Shown here piece after piece: positions 27,244 through 35,562 of a stretch of DNA of 64,000 bases. Origin of the DNA: Actinomycetota bacterium (lineage in GTDB: Bacteria; Actinomycetota; Actinomycetes; Propionibacteriales; Propionibacteriaceae); NCBI GenBank assembly GCA_020161015.1, contig JAIUOT010000055.1, positions 124,001-188,000 on the forward strand, given 5' to 3'. The notes below the pieces were generated by a model. The model searched no databases, was not told the origin of the DNA, and worked only from the letters and a program-made list of their open reading frames with translations. How positions within the stretch are numbered: position 1 is the first letter of the stretch; the number at the start of each line of letters is the position of its first letter. A program made the position numbers and the translations under genes.

Positions 27244-27289
27244 GAGCGCAACTCGCGCCACCGGAATTCCGGTGGCGCGAGTTGCGCTC
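27244..27289. repeat. Perfect 46-bp palindrome (family A core), probable terminator of ald
   Basis: A 46-bp perfect palindrome centred on CCGGAATTCCGG with GAGCGCAACT/AGTTGCGCTC arms. It is an isolated core copy of the 24.2-24.8 kb repeat family, placed 57 bases after the ald stop, where it could end transcription. Confidence 0.85.
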
Positions 27290-27356
27290 GGCAGCGAACG
27301 CGGATCGGGGGGTGGGCGGGGCGGGGCGCGCGGGCAGGCGGGACGGGGCCGCGGGC

Positions 27357-27362
27357 TACCCT
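27357..27362 (+). promoter_or_regulatory. -10 box, leaderless promoter
   Basis: TACCCT, 6 bases before the ATG at 27369; no Shine-Dalgarno sequence. Confidence 0.45.
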
Positions 27363-27368
27363 TGCCCG

Positions 27369-27971
27369 ATGAGCGAGCCGCACAAGCCGAGGCGTCCGAG
27401 CTATCGGGAGCCGGGAGCGCTGGAGGCGCTCGGGCAGCCGTCCGACCCGATCGCGCAGCTGCATGCCGCCCACGAGACGGCGGCGGCCCTGCTGCACACC
27501 GGACGGGCGGCCACCGATCCCGCCGTCACCGCGCGTCTCGTCGCGCTCGCCGACGACATCGGGCTCGGCACGCTGGCCGACCTGTGGGCGTCCCGTCCCG
27601 CCCGCTCGCTCCCGGGCGTGCTCTGGCGGCTGTACCTCCTGCGGGAGTGGGTGACCACCGACCCGCACGGCGCCGCGCGCGAGTACGCCGCGGGGATCCG
27701 CTTCACCGAGCCCAACCACGCGGTGGCCGGGGTGGAGCCGCCGGGCCCCGACGAGGTGCGGCGGGTCGCGGACGAGATCCTGCACGGCGTGTTCGACGGT
27801 GACTTCGCGGTGGCGCTCGAACGTGCCGCCGCGTTCTGCCGCGTCGTCTCCTCCGGCCGCGCGGACGTCACCGAAGGGGCCCGCGCGGTGATCCAGGCCG
27901 GGCGCCTCCAGGTCATGGCCGACGACCTCACCGCGGGCGCCCGGCTGTGGCGGGCGGGCGAGCTGGAGTAG
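27369..27971 (+). CDS. Conserved hypothetical protein
   Basis: A 200-residue soluble protein that I do not recognise by function. It is rich in helices and contains [35 protein letters not shown] and a C-terminal [24 protein letters not shown]. Composition and codon use match neighbours, and the ATG sits 6 bases after a TACCCT -10 box, so it is a real gene. No signal peptide or membrane helix. It precedes the AmmeMemoRadiSam genes but is separated from them by 251 bases that hold a 9-bp hairpin (28113-28133) and no visible gene. Confidence 0.7.
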   Translation: MSEPHKPRRPSYREPGALEALGQPSDPIAQLHAAHETAAALLHTGRAATDPAVTARLVALADDIGLGTLADLWASRPARSLPGVLWRLYLLREWVTTDPHGAAREYAAGIRFTEPNHAVAGVEPPGPDEVRRVADEILHGVFDGDFAVALERAAAFCRVVSSGRADVTEGARAVIQAGRLQVMADDLTAGARLWRAGELE

Positions 27972-28222
27972 CCGGGCGTGCTTGGTTCCGGGGAGGCCAC
28001 GGCCTATCCTGTCCGAGGCGTCGGGCCGCGGTAGCCCCGGGCTCCAACATTCGCCGCTACGAGCGGCCACGCGCCGAGAGGCGCTCCCGGCCCGACGTTC
28101 ACCCCCTCCGAAGGGGCCTGCCGCGCAGGCCCCCGACGGCCACGACCCCGCCGGTCCGGCGGTTCTTCGCCCCCCGGGCCCCCGAGGCCCGCACGAGCGG
28201 AGTAGCGTCTGGGGTGGGGGCG

Positions 28223-29035
28223 ATGTCGATGGCGACCGTGCGTCAACCCGCAGTCTCCGGGCGCTTCTACCCCGGGCGACCCGATGACCTTCGCCGTGAC
28301 CTCGACCGCCTGCTCGCCGCGGCCCGCACGAGCGGCGTCCCGGGAGGCCCGCCACGGGCGATGATCGTCCCCCACGCCGGCTACGCCTACTCCGGCCCCA
28401 CCGCAGCCCTGGGCTATGTCCAGGTGGAGGCCCTGCGCACCCGCATCAGCAGGGTGGTCCTGCTCGGCCCGTCCCACTACGTGCCGTTCCCCGGGCTCGC
28501 GCTGCCCACGTCCGACCGTTTCGCGACACCCCTGGGCGAGGTGCCGGTCGAGCCGGCGGACGGGCTGCTGCGCCTGCCGCAGGTCGTCCGGTGGGACGCG
28601 CCGCACGAGCGCGAGCACTCCCTGGAGGTCCAGCTCCCGTTCCTCCAGAGGGTGCTCGACACCTTCACGCTGGTGCCGCTGGTGGTGGGGGACGCGACGC
28701 CGGAGGACGTCGCCCAGGTGATCGAGGCGTGCTGGGGAGGGCCGGAGACGCTGGTGCTGATCAGTTCCGACCTGTCCCACTACCGGCCCTACGCGGACGC
28801 GAGGGCGATGGACGCCGACACCGTGCGGCGCATCCTCGCCCTGCGGTGGCCGCTGCCCGAGCGCCGGGCGTGCGGGGCCGTCGGGGTGAACGGCATGGTC
28901 GTCGTCGCGCGGGCGCGCGGGCTGCGTCCGGTGCTCGTCGACGCCCGAAATTCCGGAGACACCGCCGGCGACCGCGCCAGGGTCGTGGGCTACGCCACCG
29001 TTCGTTTCGAGGAGGTGCGAAGTGACCAAGGTTGA
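28223..29035 (+). CDS. amrB: AmmeMemoRadiSam system protein B (MEMO1 family)
   Basis: A 270-residue MEMO1-family protein with the dioxygenase-like fold. Conserved metal-site residues are visible: H51 in IVPHAGYAYSG, GPSHYVPF, EHSLEVQLPFL and SSDLSHY, plus CGAVGVNG. The ATG at 28223 gives MSMATVRQPAVSGRFYPG, the usual start, with a TAGCGT -10 box at 28203-28208. It overlaps protein A by 14 bases, and the radical SAM gene follows; this triplet is the known AmmeMemoRadiSam arrangement, whose product or target is not established. Confidence 0.92.
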   Translation: MSMATVRQPAVSGRFYPGRPDDLRRDLDRLLAAARTSGVPGGPPRAMIVPHAGYAYSGPTAALGYVQVEALRTRISRVVLLGPSHYVPFPGLALPTSDRFATPLGEVPVEPADGLLRLPQVVRWDAPHEREHSLEVQLPFLQRVLDTFTLVPLVVGDATPEDVAQVIEACWGGPETLVLISSDLSHYRPYADARAMDADTVRRILALRWPLPERRACGAVGVNGMVVVARARGLRPVLVDARNSGDTAGDRARVVGYATVRFEEVRSDQG

Positions 29036-29669
29036 CCTGAACCCGACCAGCGCCCGCGCGACCGCCGAGCGTTCCGGGCCCGCGTCCGACCCCCGGGCGG
29101 GCACGGTCCTGCTGGGCCTCGCCCGCGGGGCCATCGCCTCCCGGGGAAGCCGTCCCCCGCGATCGCCGGACGACCCCGACTGGCTGGACGACCCCGGGGC
29201 GGCGTTCGTGACGCTCACCGAGCGCGGACGGCTGCGCGGGTGCATCGGCTCGATCGAGCCGCACCGCACCCTGCGCGAGGACGTGCTGCGCAACGCGTGC
29301 GCCGCGGCGTTCCACGACCCCCGGTTCCCGCCGGTCGCCGCGCAGGAGGTGCCGCGGGTGCGGATCGAGGTGTCGGTGCTCTCGCCGATGAGCCCGGTGG
29401 AGTGCTGTTCGCGCACCGAACTGCTCGCGCGGCTGCATCCCGGCGTCGACGGGGTGGTGCTGTCCTGGCACGGGCACCGGGGGGTGTTCCTCCCCCAGGT
29501 GTGGGAGCAGCTGCCCGACCCGGAGGACTTCGTCGAGCACCTGCTGCACAAGGCGGGGCTGCCGGTGTCGTTCTGGGACCTGGAGCTCTGCGTGGCCCGC
29601 TTCACCGTGTCCAGCTGGCAGGAGCAGGAGCCGGCGGTGCCGGCCCCGACGCTGGCCGGCCGGGGGTGA
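29022..29669 (+). CDS. amrA: AmmeMemoRadiSam system protein A (AMMECR1 domain)
   Basis: A 215-residue AMMECR1-domain protein. The family signature is clear: AAFVTLTERGRLRGCIGSIEPHRTL with the LRGCIG motif, then NACAAAFHDPRFPPV and the C-terminal FLPQVWEQLPDPEDFVEHLLHKAG segment given here in part. The LRGCIG Cys is a proposed functional residue of the family. It starts with GTG inside the end of the MEMO gene and is 4 bases from the radical SAM gene, so the three are one operon. Confidence 0.92.
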   Translation: MTKVDLNPTSARATAERSGPASDPRAGTVLLGLARGAIASRGSRPPRSPDDPDWLDDPGAAFVTLTERGRLRGCIGSIEPHRTLREDVLRNACAAAFHDPRFPPVAAQEVPRVRIEVSVLSPMSPVECCSRTELLARLHPGVDGVVLSWHGHRGVFLPQVWEQLPDPEDFVEHLLHKAGLPVSFWDLELCVARFTVSSWQEQEPAVPAPTLAGRG

Positions 29670-29673
29670 CGAC

Positions 29674-30750
29674 ATGGCGACGCCCCATCCCGCGCGCTGG
29701 TGGCACGCCCTCGACGACGGCCGGCTCCAGTGCGACCTGTGCCCGCAGGAGTGCAAGCTGAGGGACGGCCAGCGCGGCGCCTGCTTCGTCCGGCGGCGCG
29801 ACGGGTCGCAGCTGGTGCTGACCACCTACGGGCTGGCGTCCGGCTTCTGCGTCGACCCGATCGAGAAGAAGCCGCTGGCCCACTTCTATCCGGGCAGCAG
29901 CGTGCTCTCCTTCGGCACGGTCGGCTGCAACCTCGCCTGCCGGTACTGCCAGAACTGGGACATCAGCACGTCCCGGGACGCCGACCGGTTGCAGGACGCC
30001 GCCTCGCCGGCGTCCATCGCCCGGGCGGCGACACAGTGGGGCTGCCGCAGCGTGGCCTTCACCTACAACGACCCGGTGATCTTCGCCGAGTACGCGATGG
30101 ACGCGGCGGACGCCTGCCACGAGGCGGGCCTGAAGACGGTCGCGGTGACCGCCGGCTACGTCAACCCCGAGCCGCGGCGGGAGTTCTTCGCCCACATCGA
30201 CGCGGCGAACGTCGACCTGAAGTCGTTCAGCGAGGAGTTCTACACCCGGCTGACCCGCTCGCACCTGCAGCCGGTGCTGGACACCATCAGCTACCTGGTG
30301 CACGAGACGCCGGTCTGGGTGGAGCTGACCACGCTGCTGATCCCCGGCCACAACGACTCCGACGACGAGGTGCGCCGGCTGTCGGGATGGGTGGCGAGCG
30401 AGCTCGGTCCGGACGTCCCTCTGCACTTCTCCGCGTTCCACCCGTCCCACCACCTGATGGACGTCCCGCCGACCCCGCCCGCCACGCTGCGCCGGGCACG
30501 CCGGATCGCCCGGGAGGAGGGACTGCACCACGTCTACACCGGCAACGTGCACGACCCGGACGGCGAGACCACCTGGTGCCCGGAGTGCGGCCAGGCCCTG
30601 GTGCGGCGCGACTGGTACCAGATCCTCGAGTACCGCCTCACCGCGGACGGCCGCTGCCCGGACTGCGACACCGTGATCGCCGGCTGCTTCGCCGACGCCG
30701 CCGGCGATTTCGGCCACCGCCGGATCCCCGTCCACCTGGCCGGGGGCTGA
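29674..30750 (+). CDS. amrS: AmmeMemoRadiSam system radical SAM enzyme
   Basis: A 358-residue radical SAM protein. C85, C89 and C92 in GCNLACRYCQNW form the CxxxCxxC motif for the SAM-binding 4Fe-4S cluster. An N-terminal Cys set (C20, C23, C27, C37) matches the family and the C-terminal CPECGQ...CPDCDTVIAGC looks like a zinc or rubredoxin-like knuckle. The protein resembles pyruvate-formate-lyase activases in the core. It is the third gene of the AmmeMemoRadiSam operon. Confidence 0.94.
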   Translation: MATPHPARWWHALDDGRLQCDLCPQECKLRDGQRGACFVRRRDGSQLVLTTYGLASGFCVDPIEKKPLAHFYPGSSVLSFGTVGCNLACRYCQNWDISTSRDADRLQDAASPASIARAATQWGCRSVAFTYNDPVIFAEYAMDAADACHEAGLKTVAVTAGYVNPEPRREFFAHIDAANVDLKSFSEEFYTRLTRSHLQPVLDTISYLVHETPVWVELTTLLIPGHNDSDDEVRRLSGWVASELGPDVPLHFSAFHPSHHLMDVPPTPPATLRRARRIAREEGLHHVYTGNVHDPDGETTWCPECGQALVRRDWYQILEYRLTADGRCPDCDTVIAGCFADAAGDFGHRRIPVHLAGG

Positions 30751-30756
30751 CCGGCC

Positions 30757-31779
30757 TCACAGGAGGGCGAGCAACGCCTCCGGGGAGTGGCGGAAGGTCT
30801 CGAGGCTGAGGGTGCCGGCGCTGAGCGCCTCGAGGGTCTCGGTGAGGACGCGGTTCACCGGGGTGGGGACGCCGTGCTGCTCGCCGTGGCGGACCACGGC
30901 GCCGTTGAGGTAGCGGACCTCCGTGCGGCCGCGCCCGGAGTGCAGGTCGATGTGGAAGGACGGCATCTTGTCGCCCCGTCCGCCGCCCAGGGCCCGGGTG
31001 AGCGCGGGCTGGGCGATGAAGCGCGGGAGCCGTGTCGCCGCGAGCGCGAGGGCGCGTACGGGGGTGCCGGGCAGGTCGACCGGCTTGTGGCCGAGGGCCT
31101 CCATCACGGCGAGGCACTCGCGCAGGACGGCGAGTTCCACCTCGTACAGCCGCCGGTCGGCGAACAGCGCGGAGACCGGCTCGTCGAGGATCGCCGACGT
31201 CGCGTTCCCGGTGAGGTTGGTGAGCAGCTTCGACCACTTCATCGGCCCCGCGTGCGGGTAGCCGACGCCGTTCAGCCCGGCGTCGTTCAGCGCGGAGACC
31301 AGGCGCTCACCGAGCGGGTGGTCGAGGGCGATGCCGATGCCGCGCCGCTTCTCCTCGACCACCTGTCCGATCCCGGGCTTGCCGACGGCGGTCGTCACCG
31401 TCCCGGTGATCACCCGGTCCGCGCCGAGGCGGGCGGCGATCGCGGGCTCGTTGTCCACCCCGTTCTGGAGCGACAGCACGGGCGGCAGCTCTGCGCCGGT
31501 CGCGACCAGCCCGTCGAGGGCCGGCTCGGTGTCGAAGGACTTCAGGGCGAACACGCAGGCGTCGTGCGGCCCCGCGGCGAGCGCCTCGGCGGCGGAGCCG
31601 AAGATGGCGAAGTCGCGGACGGGGGTCGTGCGCCCGTCCCTGGTCAGCCGGAGCCCCTGCTCGGCGATGACGGCGGCGGCCTCCGGCTGCTCGCTGTAGG
31701 TGACGTGGTGCCCGGCGGCGGCCAGCGAGCCGCCCACGTAGGTGCCGATGGCCCCGGCACCGAGGAACAACAACCGCAT
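30757..31779 (-). CDS. panE: 2-dehydropantoate 2-reductase
   Basis: A 340-residue ketopantoate reductase, the NADPH-dependent step to pantoate in CoA synthesis. The N-terminal Rossmann motif is LFLGAGAIGTYVGG; SLQNGVDN, MKWSKLLTNLTGNA and the C-terminal PSFHIDLHSGRGRTEVRYLN are typical of the ApbA/PanE family. The ATG at 31779 has AAAGGA 7 bases upstream; the in-frame GTG at 31797 has none. Because the family has broader ketoacid-reductase members, the exact substrate is likely but not certain. It is convergent with the radical SAM gene (6 bases apart). Confidence 0.85.
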   Translation of the reverse strand: MRLLFLGAGAIGTYVGGSLAAAGHHVTYSEQPEAAAVIAEQGLRLTRDGRTTPVRDFAIFGSAAEALAAGPHDACVFALKSFDTEPALDGLVATGAELPPVLSLQNGVDNEPAIAARLGADRVITGTVTTAVGKPGIGQVVEEKRRGIGIALDHPLGERLVSALNDAGLNGVGYPHAGPMKWSKLLTNLTGNATSAILDEPVSALFADRRLYEVELAVLRECLAVMEALGHKPVDLPGTPVRALALAATRLPRFIAQPALTRALGGGRGDKMPSFHIDLHSGRGRTEVRYLNGAVVRHGEQHGVPTPVNRVLTETLEALSAGTLSLETFRHSPEALLALL

Positions 31780-31831
31780 CGCAGTCCTTTCGCTCACCCG
31801 AACCCTGCCACATCGCCCGGCGGCGCCGGAC

Positions 31832-32389
31832 TCACCCGCGCCACTGCGTGGCCAGCAGGCCCATCACGTGGCAGTCGACCCACCCGTCCTCGAACCGCAG
31901 GGCCTCGCGCCGGGTGCCCTCGTGCACGAACCCGACCTTCTCGTAGACGTGCCGGGCGCGCGGGTTGAAGTCGTAGACCTCCAGCTCCACCCGGTGCAGC
32001 CCGACGGCGAAGGCGTGGCCGACGCTCAGGCGGACGGCTTCCGTGCCGAGGCCGCGTCCGGTGGCGCCGCTGATCCAGATCCGGAAGCCGCAGCTCAGGT
32101 TGTCCTCGTCGAGGTCGTTCAGGACCGACTCGCCGACGACGCGTCCGGTGGCGTTCTCGACGATCACCCACACCACGCGGTCGTCCGCGACCGCCCAGCG
32201 TCCGTAGACCTCGCGCAGCTGGTCCAGGGTGTACTGCTCGTCCGCGGCCTCCGCCCGGGAGTGCACCGAGCCGGTGAGGACGCCGACCTCGGGGTCGGCC
32301 ATCAGCTCCTTGAGGGTGGCAGCGTCCGCGGCGGTCACCGGACGCAGCGTCACCACCTCCCCGGCCAGGGTGGGCTTGGCTCCGAGCAT
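31832..32389 (-). CDS. GNAT N-acetyltransferase (RimJ/RimL-like)
   Basis: A 185-residue acetyltransferase of the RimJ/RimL (Acetyltransf_3) type: LRPVTAADAATLKELMADPE at the start, the acetyl-CoA motif A region ISGATGRGLGTEAVRLSVGH and the motif B HRVELEVYDFNPRARHVYEKVGF (given in part). The start ATG at 32389 overlaps the stop of the upstream 52-residue ribbon-helix-helix gene (TGATG). Longer frames upstream of 32389 are antisense shadow of the CHAT gene. It may modify a protein N terminus, antibiotic or tRNA-linked amine; nothing in the sequence decides this. Confidence 0.88.
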   Translation of the reverse strand: MLGAKPTLAGEVVTLRPVTAADAATLKELMADPEVGVLTGSVHSRAEAADEQYTLDQLREVYGRWAVADDRVVWVIVENATGRVVGESVLNDLDEDNLSCGFRIWISGATGRGLGTEAVRLSVGHAFAVGLHRVELEVYDFNPRARHVYEKVGFVHEGTRREALRFEDGWVDCHVMGLLATQWRG

Positions 32390-32547
32390 CAGGCCCGCTG
32401 CTCGGCGTCGAGCCGGTCGAGGATCCAGGCGCGGACGAGGGTGGACGCCGGCAGGTGGCGGGCGTCCGCGATCTTCTGGATGGCGTTGCTCTCCTGCGGG
32501 CTGAGCCGGACGGAGTACACGAGCGTGCGACGTTGCGGTGCGGGCAT
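32389..32547 (-). CDS. Small ribbon-helix-helix (CopG-like) DNA-binding protein
   Basis: A 52-residue protein consisting almost only of one RHH domain: RTLVYSVRLSPQESNAIQKI (strand and first helix), then ADARHLPASTLVRAWILDRL (second helix). The TLVYSVRLS strand and S/T-x-LVRxWI helix fit CopG/Arc-type repressors and antitoxins. The ATG at 32547 lies 7 bases after a TACCCT -10 box, and two GTANTAC half-sites overlap that promoter, as expected for autorepression. It overlaps the GNAT gene by one base on each side of TGATG, so the pair is coupled. RHH-GNAT pairs include toxin-antitoxin modules, but this GNAT is of another subtype (see findings). Confidence 0.82.
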   Translation of the reverse strand: MPAPQRRTLVYSVRLSPQESNAIQKIADARHLPASTLVRAWILDRLDAEQRA

Positions 32548-32564
32548 GTAGTACAGGGTAATAC
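32548..32564 (-). promoter_or_regulatory. Promoter/operator of the RHH-GNAT pair
   Basis: On the plus strand GTAGTAC-AGG-GTAATAC: two palindromic GTANTAC half-sites 10 bases apart. The minus-strand -10 box TACCCT (32555-32560) sits in the middle, 7 bases from the start codon. The promoter therefore lies just after the CHAT stop codon. Confidence 0.55.
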
Positions 32565-32568
32565 TCGA

Positions 32569-35019
32569 TCACGCCGCGGGGAAGGTGTCCGAGCCCGCCG
32601 GATCCGCCCCGTTTCGAGCGCGCCATGGCGAGCCGAGGACGACGAACGGCGAGCCCGGCCCGGCGGCGGCGAGGGCCTCGTCGCTGGGCAGCCCGCGACG
32701 CAGGCCCTGGTGGTAGGCGGCCATCACCGCTGCGGTGGTGTCGTCGGCCACCGGCGCGACGGCTGCCACGACCGAGCCGACCCCGAGTGAGAGCAGCGTG
32801 TCGGCGAGTCCGAGGGGCTCGTCGCCAGGACGCACCTGGGCCGTCGCGACGTCGCAGGCCGACAGCACGACGTGTCGCGCCCGCACCCGCCCGGCGGGCA
32901 ACTCGTGGGCGAAGACCTCGCCGTCGGCCATGCGCAACGAGGAGAACAGCGGGCTGGCCGCCCGGTGCTGCCCGTGCGCCGCCACGTGCACCACGTCCGC
33001 CCCCTCGAGCGCTGCGACGAGGTCGGAAGAACCCGCCTGCACCGCCAGCCGGGCCGACGGCCAGGCTGCCGCGACACGGCGTCCTTCCGCGTCGGCGTGG
33101 GTGAGCCCGGGACCGGTGAGCACCTGCACCGCCGGACGGGCGGTCACGCTCCGCCCCGCGGCCCACTCGGTCACCGAACGGGCGACGGTCACCGGGACGC
33201 CGCCGAGCGTGGGCAGCAGCCCCCACGGCACCGACGCCACCGCGTGGCTGCCGATCACCACGAGCCCGGTCGACGGCCCCTGCCGCCACGGCCCGAGGAC
33301 CACGTCGTCCAGCCAGCCGAGCCCGGCGGCCAGCGAAGACGCGATGGCGGCGCCCAGCGGGGCGGGCGGCTGGTGGGCTGCGGCGCGCAGGTCGGCCCGC
33401 AGCCGCCGGGTCACCTCGAGGCACTCGCCGAGGCCGGCCAGCCGGGCCAGCCGGCGGCGGCCCCCCATCACGGCCACGCCCCACAGCGCCCCCTCGTGCG
33501 CGAACAGCCGCAGCAGGGCTCGTCCCTCCGCGGCCAGGGTGTCGAGCGCCTCCTCCAGCGTGGGCAGCGGGTGGGACGTGGCGTCCGCCTGGCGCTGCGC
33601 GAGCCCCAGGTCGAGCAGCTCCCGCTGGAGGCGGTCGACCTCCGCGCGGCGCCCGGCGGCGCCCGGCCCGGACGGCTCGTCCCGCAACGCCTGCGAAAGC
33701 GCCCGCAGCCGGCGGGTCAGCGCTGCCTGGCGGGGGTCGTCGGGCGGACGGACCACCGGGAGTCCCCGGCTGCTCCACCGCTCCAGGGACGCCAGCACCG
33801 CGCCCGGCCCGCGGCCGACCGCGAGCGCGGTGTCGAGGCCGGCCAGCCGGAGGCTGAGCACCTTGCGGGCCGCGCGCGAGTCCAGCGACGCACTGACCGC
33901 CTGGCTGGCCGCCAGGTCCGAGGCCGCGGCGGCCAGGCGGCGTCCCGGCGATCGCCCGGACGCCACGTCGGTGAGCGCTGCGGCGTAGGCGTGGCGCAGG
34001 TGCACGACCAGCCCGAACGAGTCGGACGGGTAGCGGCGCAGCGCCGCGCGGGCGACGTCCGGCCGTCCCAGGCGCGCGGCGGCCTCGGCCGCCACGGCGA
34101 TGCTGCGGGCGCGCAGTTCCGCGTCCCCGAGGTCGACGGCCACCGCCTCGTCGGCCAGCGCCCCGTCGAGCACCCGGGCGAGGCCCCGGCCACGGCTGAG
34201 GGCGCAGTCGAGCACGGTGAGGTCGGCCCGGGCCGCCGGCGCGGCGGCCCCCAGCCGCGCGAACCGCTCGCGGGACGCGCGGGCGGCTGCCCCGGCCTCC
34301 GCGACCTCGCCGGCCAGGCGCAGGATGCGGGCGCGCTCGAGGTCGATCTCCGCGCGAAGGAGCTGGTCCTGCCGCGGACGGCAGGCGCGCCGGGCGCGGT
34401 CGAGCGCCGACAGGGCCTCGTCCAGCAGGCCCGCCTCTCCCAGCACCCGGCCCAGGTCGAGCAGGGACGGCCCCCGGAAGACGTCCGCGGGCATCTCCTC
34501 TGCCGCGGCCATCGTGGCCAGGGCAGCGGGCAGGTCGCCGGTGAGGTAGAGGGCGTAGCCGAGGTTGTGCTCGGCCATGAACAGGTGCCGGGGGTCGCCG
34601 GCCTCCGCGGCCAGGGCGGACGCGCCGCGGAAGGCCGCCGCCGCCTCCTCCGGGCGTCCCAGCTCGACGAACACCATGCCGCGGTTCAGCAGCATCGCGC
34701 AGCGCTCGACGGTGGTGAACCACTGCGGCTCGTCCACCACGACGGCCAGCTCCGCGGCCGCCGTGGCGAAGTCGCCGCACCGGCCCAGGATGTTCCCGCG
34801 CTGGCAGCGCCACCGGGCCAGCAGCTCCGGGTCGTCCCCGGCGATCCGCCGGGCGTCGGCGAGGTGCGGCTCTGCCGCCACCAGCCCGCCGGTCGCCAGC
34901 TCCGACAGGGCGAGCGTGAGCAGGCACGACACCCGCACGACGTCCACCTCGCGCGGTGCCGGGGTGTCCACGGGTGGCAGCAGCGACAGCGCGGTCCGCA
35001 GCGTCCGGGCGGCGCGCAC
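32569..35019 (-). CDS. TPR-CHAT caspase-like protease
   Basis: A protein of at least 816 residues: helical repeats of TPR type (about 1-480, e.g. HNLGYALYLTGDLPAALATM) followed by a C-terminal CHAT domain, a caspase-like cysteine protease fold. The catalytic pair is visible as His682 in VVHVAAHGQH and Cys722 in VVLSACDVA (counted from the GTG at 35019). The frame stays open upstream to the previous gene, and the extra residues (PAQALARARDLRLASLADNA) continue the TPR pattern, so translation probably begins about 29 codons earlier at a non-AUG codon near 35106, overlapping the stop of the gene before. Last gene of the S8-sigma operon; no signal peptide, so it acts in the cytoplasm. Targets unknown. 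Confidence 0.88.
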   Translation of the reverse strand: MRAARTLRTALSLLPPVDTPAPREVDVVRVSCLLTLALSELATGGLVAAEPHLADARRIAGDDPELLARWRCQRGNILGRCGDFATAAAELAVVVDEPQWFTTVERCAMLLNRGMVFVELGRPEEAAAAFRGASALAAEAGDPRHLFMAEHNLGYALYLTGDLPAALATMAAAEEMPADVFRGPSLLDLGRVLGEAGLLDEALSALDRARRACRPRQDQLLRAEIDLERARILRLAGEVAEAGAAARASRERFARLGAAAPAARADLTVLDCALSRGRGLARVLDGALADEAVAVDLGDAELRARSIAVAAEAAARLGRPDVARAALRRYPSDSFGLVVHLRHAYAAALTDVASGRSPGRRLAAAASDLAASQAVSASLDSRAARKVLSLRLAGLDTALAVGRGPGAVLASLERWSSRGLPVVRPPDDPRQAALTRRLRALSQALRDEPSGPGAAGRRAEVDRLQRELLDLGLAQRQADATSHPLPTLEEALDTLAAEGRALLRLFAHEGALWGVAVMGGRRRLARLAGLGECLEVTRRLRADLRAAAHQPPAPLGAAIASSLAAGLGWLDDVVLGPWRQGPSTGLVVIGSHAVASVPWGLLPTLGGVPVTVARSVTEWAAGRSVTARPAVQVLTGPGLTHADAEGRRVAAAWPSARLAVQAGSSDLVAALEGADVVHVAAHGQHRAASPLFSSLRMADGEVFAHELPAGRVRARHVVLSACDVATAQVRPGDEPLGLADTLLSLGVGSVVAAVAPVADDTTAAVMAAYHQGLRRGLPSDEALAAAGPGSPFVVLGSPWRARNGADPAGSDTFPAA

Positions 35020-35102
35020 GGCCCGCCCGGCGGCGTTGTCCGCCAGGCTGGCGAGCCGCAGGTCCCGCGCGCGGGCCAGGGCCTGTGCAGGAACCGTCGT
35101 CG

Positions 35103-35561
35103 TCAGATCTCCATCGACGGCGTGATCACCGGACGGTAGCCCTCGCGGCGGACCACGAAGTGCGCCCGCCCGCGGGGGACGCCCTCGACCGAGAAGCGCC
35201 CGGCCTCGTCGGCCACGGTGGTGCGGGTCAGCCCCTCACCGACGACGTCCACCTCTGCACCGGGGCTGGTCACCCAGCCGTCGATGCGGACGTGGTGGGC
35301 GGAGGCGGCCGTGGTCACCATCAGGCTCAGCGTCCCGCTGGTGAAGGTGACCGAGTCGGTCTCCTCACCGCGGACGCCGACCAGGTCGCCGCGGCTGAGC
35401 TCGGCGATGTCGGCCTCCAGCTCGGCCACCGCCAGGGCGAAGTCGATGCGCTCCAGCAGGCCCGGCGGCACCGGGTCGATGGTCTCGTACAGCGTCGCCA
35501 GGCCGGCGAGGATCCGATCGTCCACCTCGTCGATGAGGCCGTCAGGGAACTCTTCGGGCAT
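35103..35561 (-). CDS. Small carboxypeptidase-regulatory-like domain protein
   Basis: A 152-residue protein with an acidic helical N terminus (MPEEFPDGLIDEVDDRILAG, then VPPGLLERIDFALAVAELEA) and a C-terminal beta-sandwich resembling the carboxypeptidase regulatory-like fold: VDVVGEGLTRTTVADEAGRF then SVEGVPRGRAHFVVRREGYR. It lies one base after the sigma-factor stop and overlaps or abuts the CHAT gene. The helical N-terminal part recalls proteins encoded beside ECF sigma factors, so it may be a soluble anti-sigma or adaptor (inference only). Confidence 0.75.
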   Translation of the reverse strand: MPEEFPDGLIDEVDDRILAGLATLYETIDPVPPGLLERIDFALAVAELEADIAELSRGDLVGVRGEETDSVTFTSGTLSLMVTTAASAHHVRIDGWVTSPGAEVDVVGEGLTRTTVADEAGRFSVEGVPRGRAHFVVRREGYRPVITPSMEI

Positions 35562-35562
35562 G

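Noticed and set aside
28020-28222. A structured RNA (SRP RNA or 6C RNA) ahead of the MEMO gene
   Set aside because: There is a 9-bp hairpin at 28113-28133 but none of the conserved SRP or 6C motifs.
31832-32547. Firm call of a type II toxin-antitoxin
   Set aside because: The 52-residue RHH protein lacks a toxin-binding tail and the GNAT is RimJ/RimL-like; kept as a finding only.
32390-34927. N-terminal extension of the GNAT reading frame to more than 1000 codons
   Set aside because: Only the last 185 codons are protein-like; upstream it runs out of frame through the CHAT gene.
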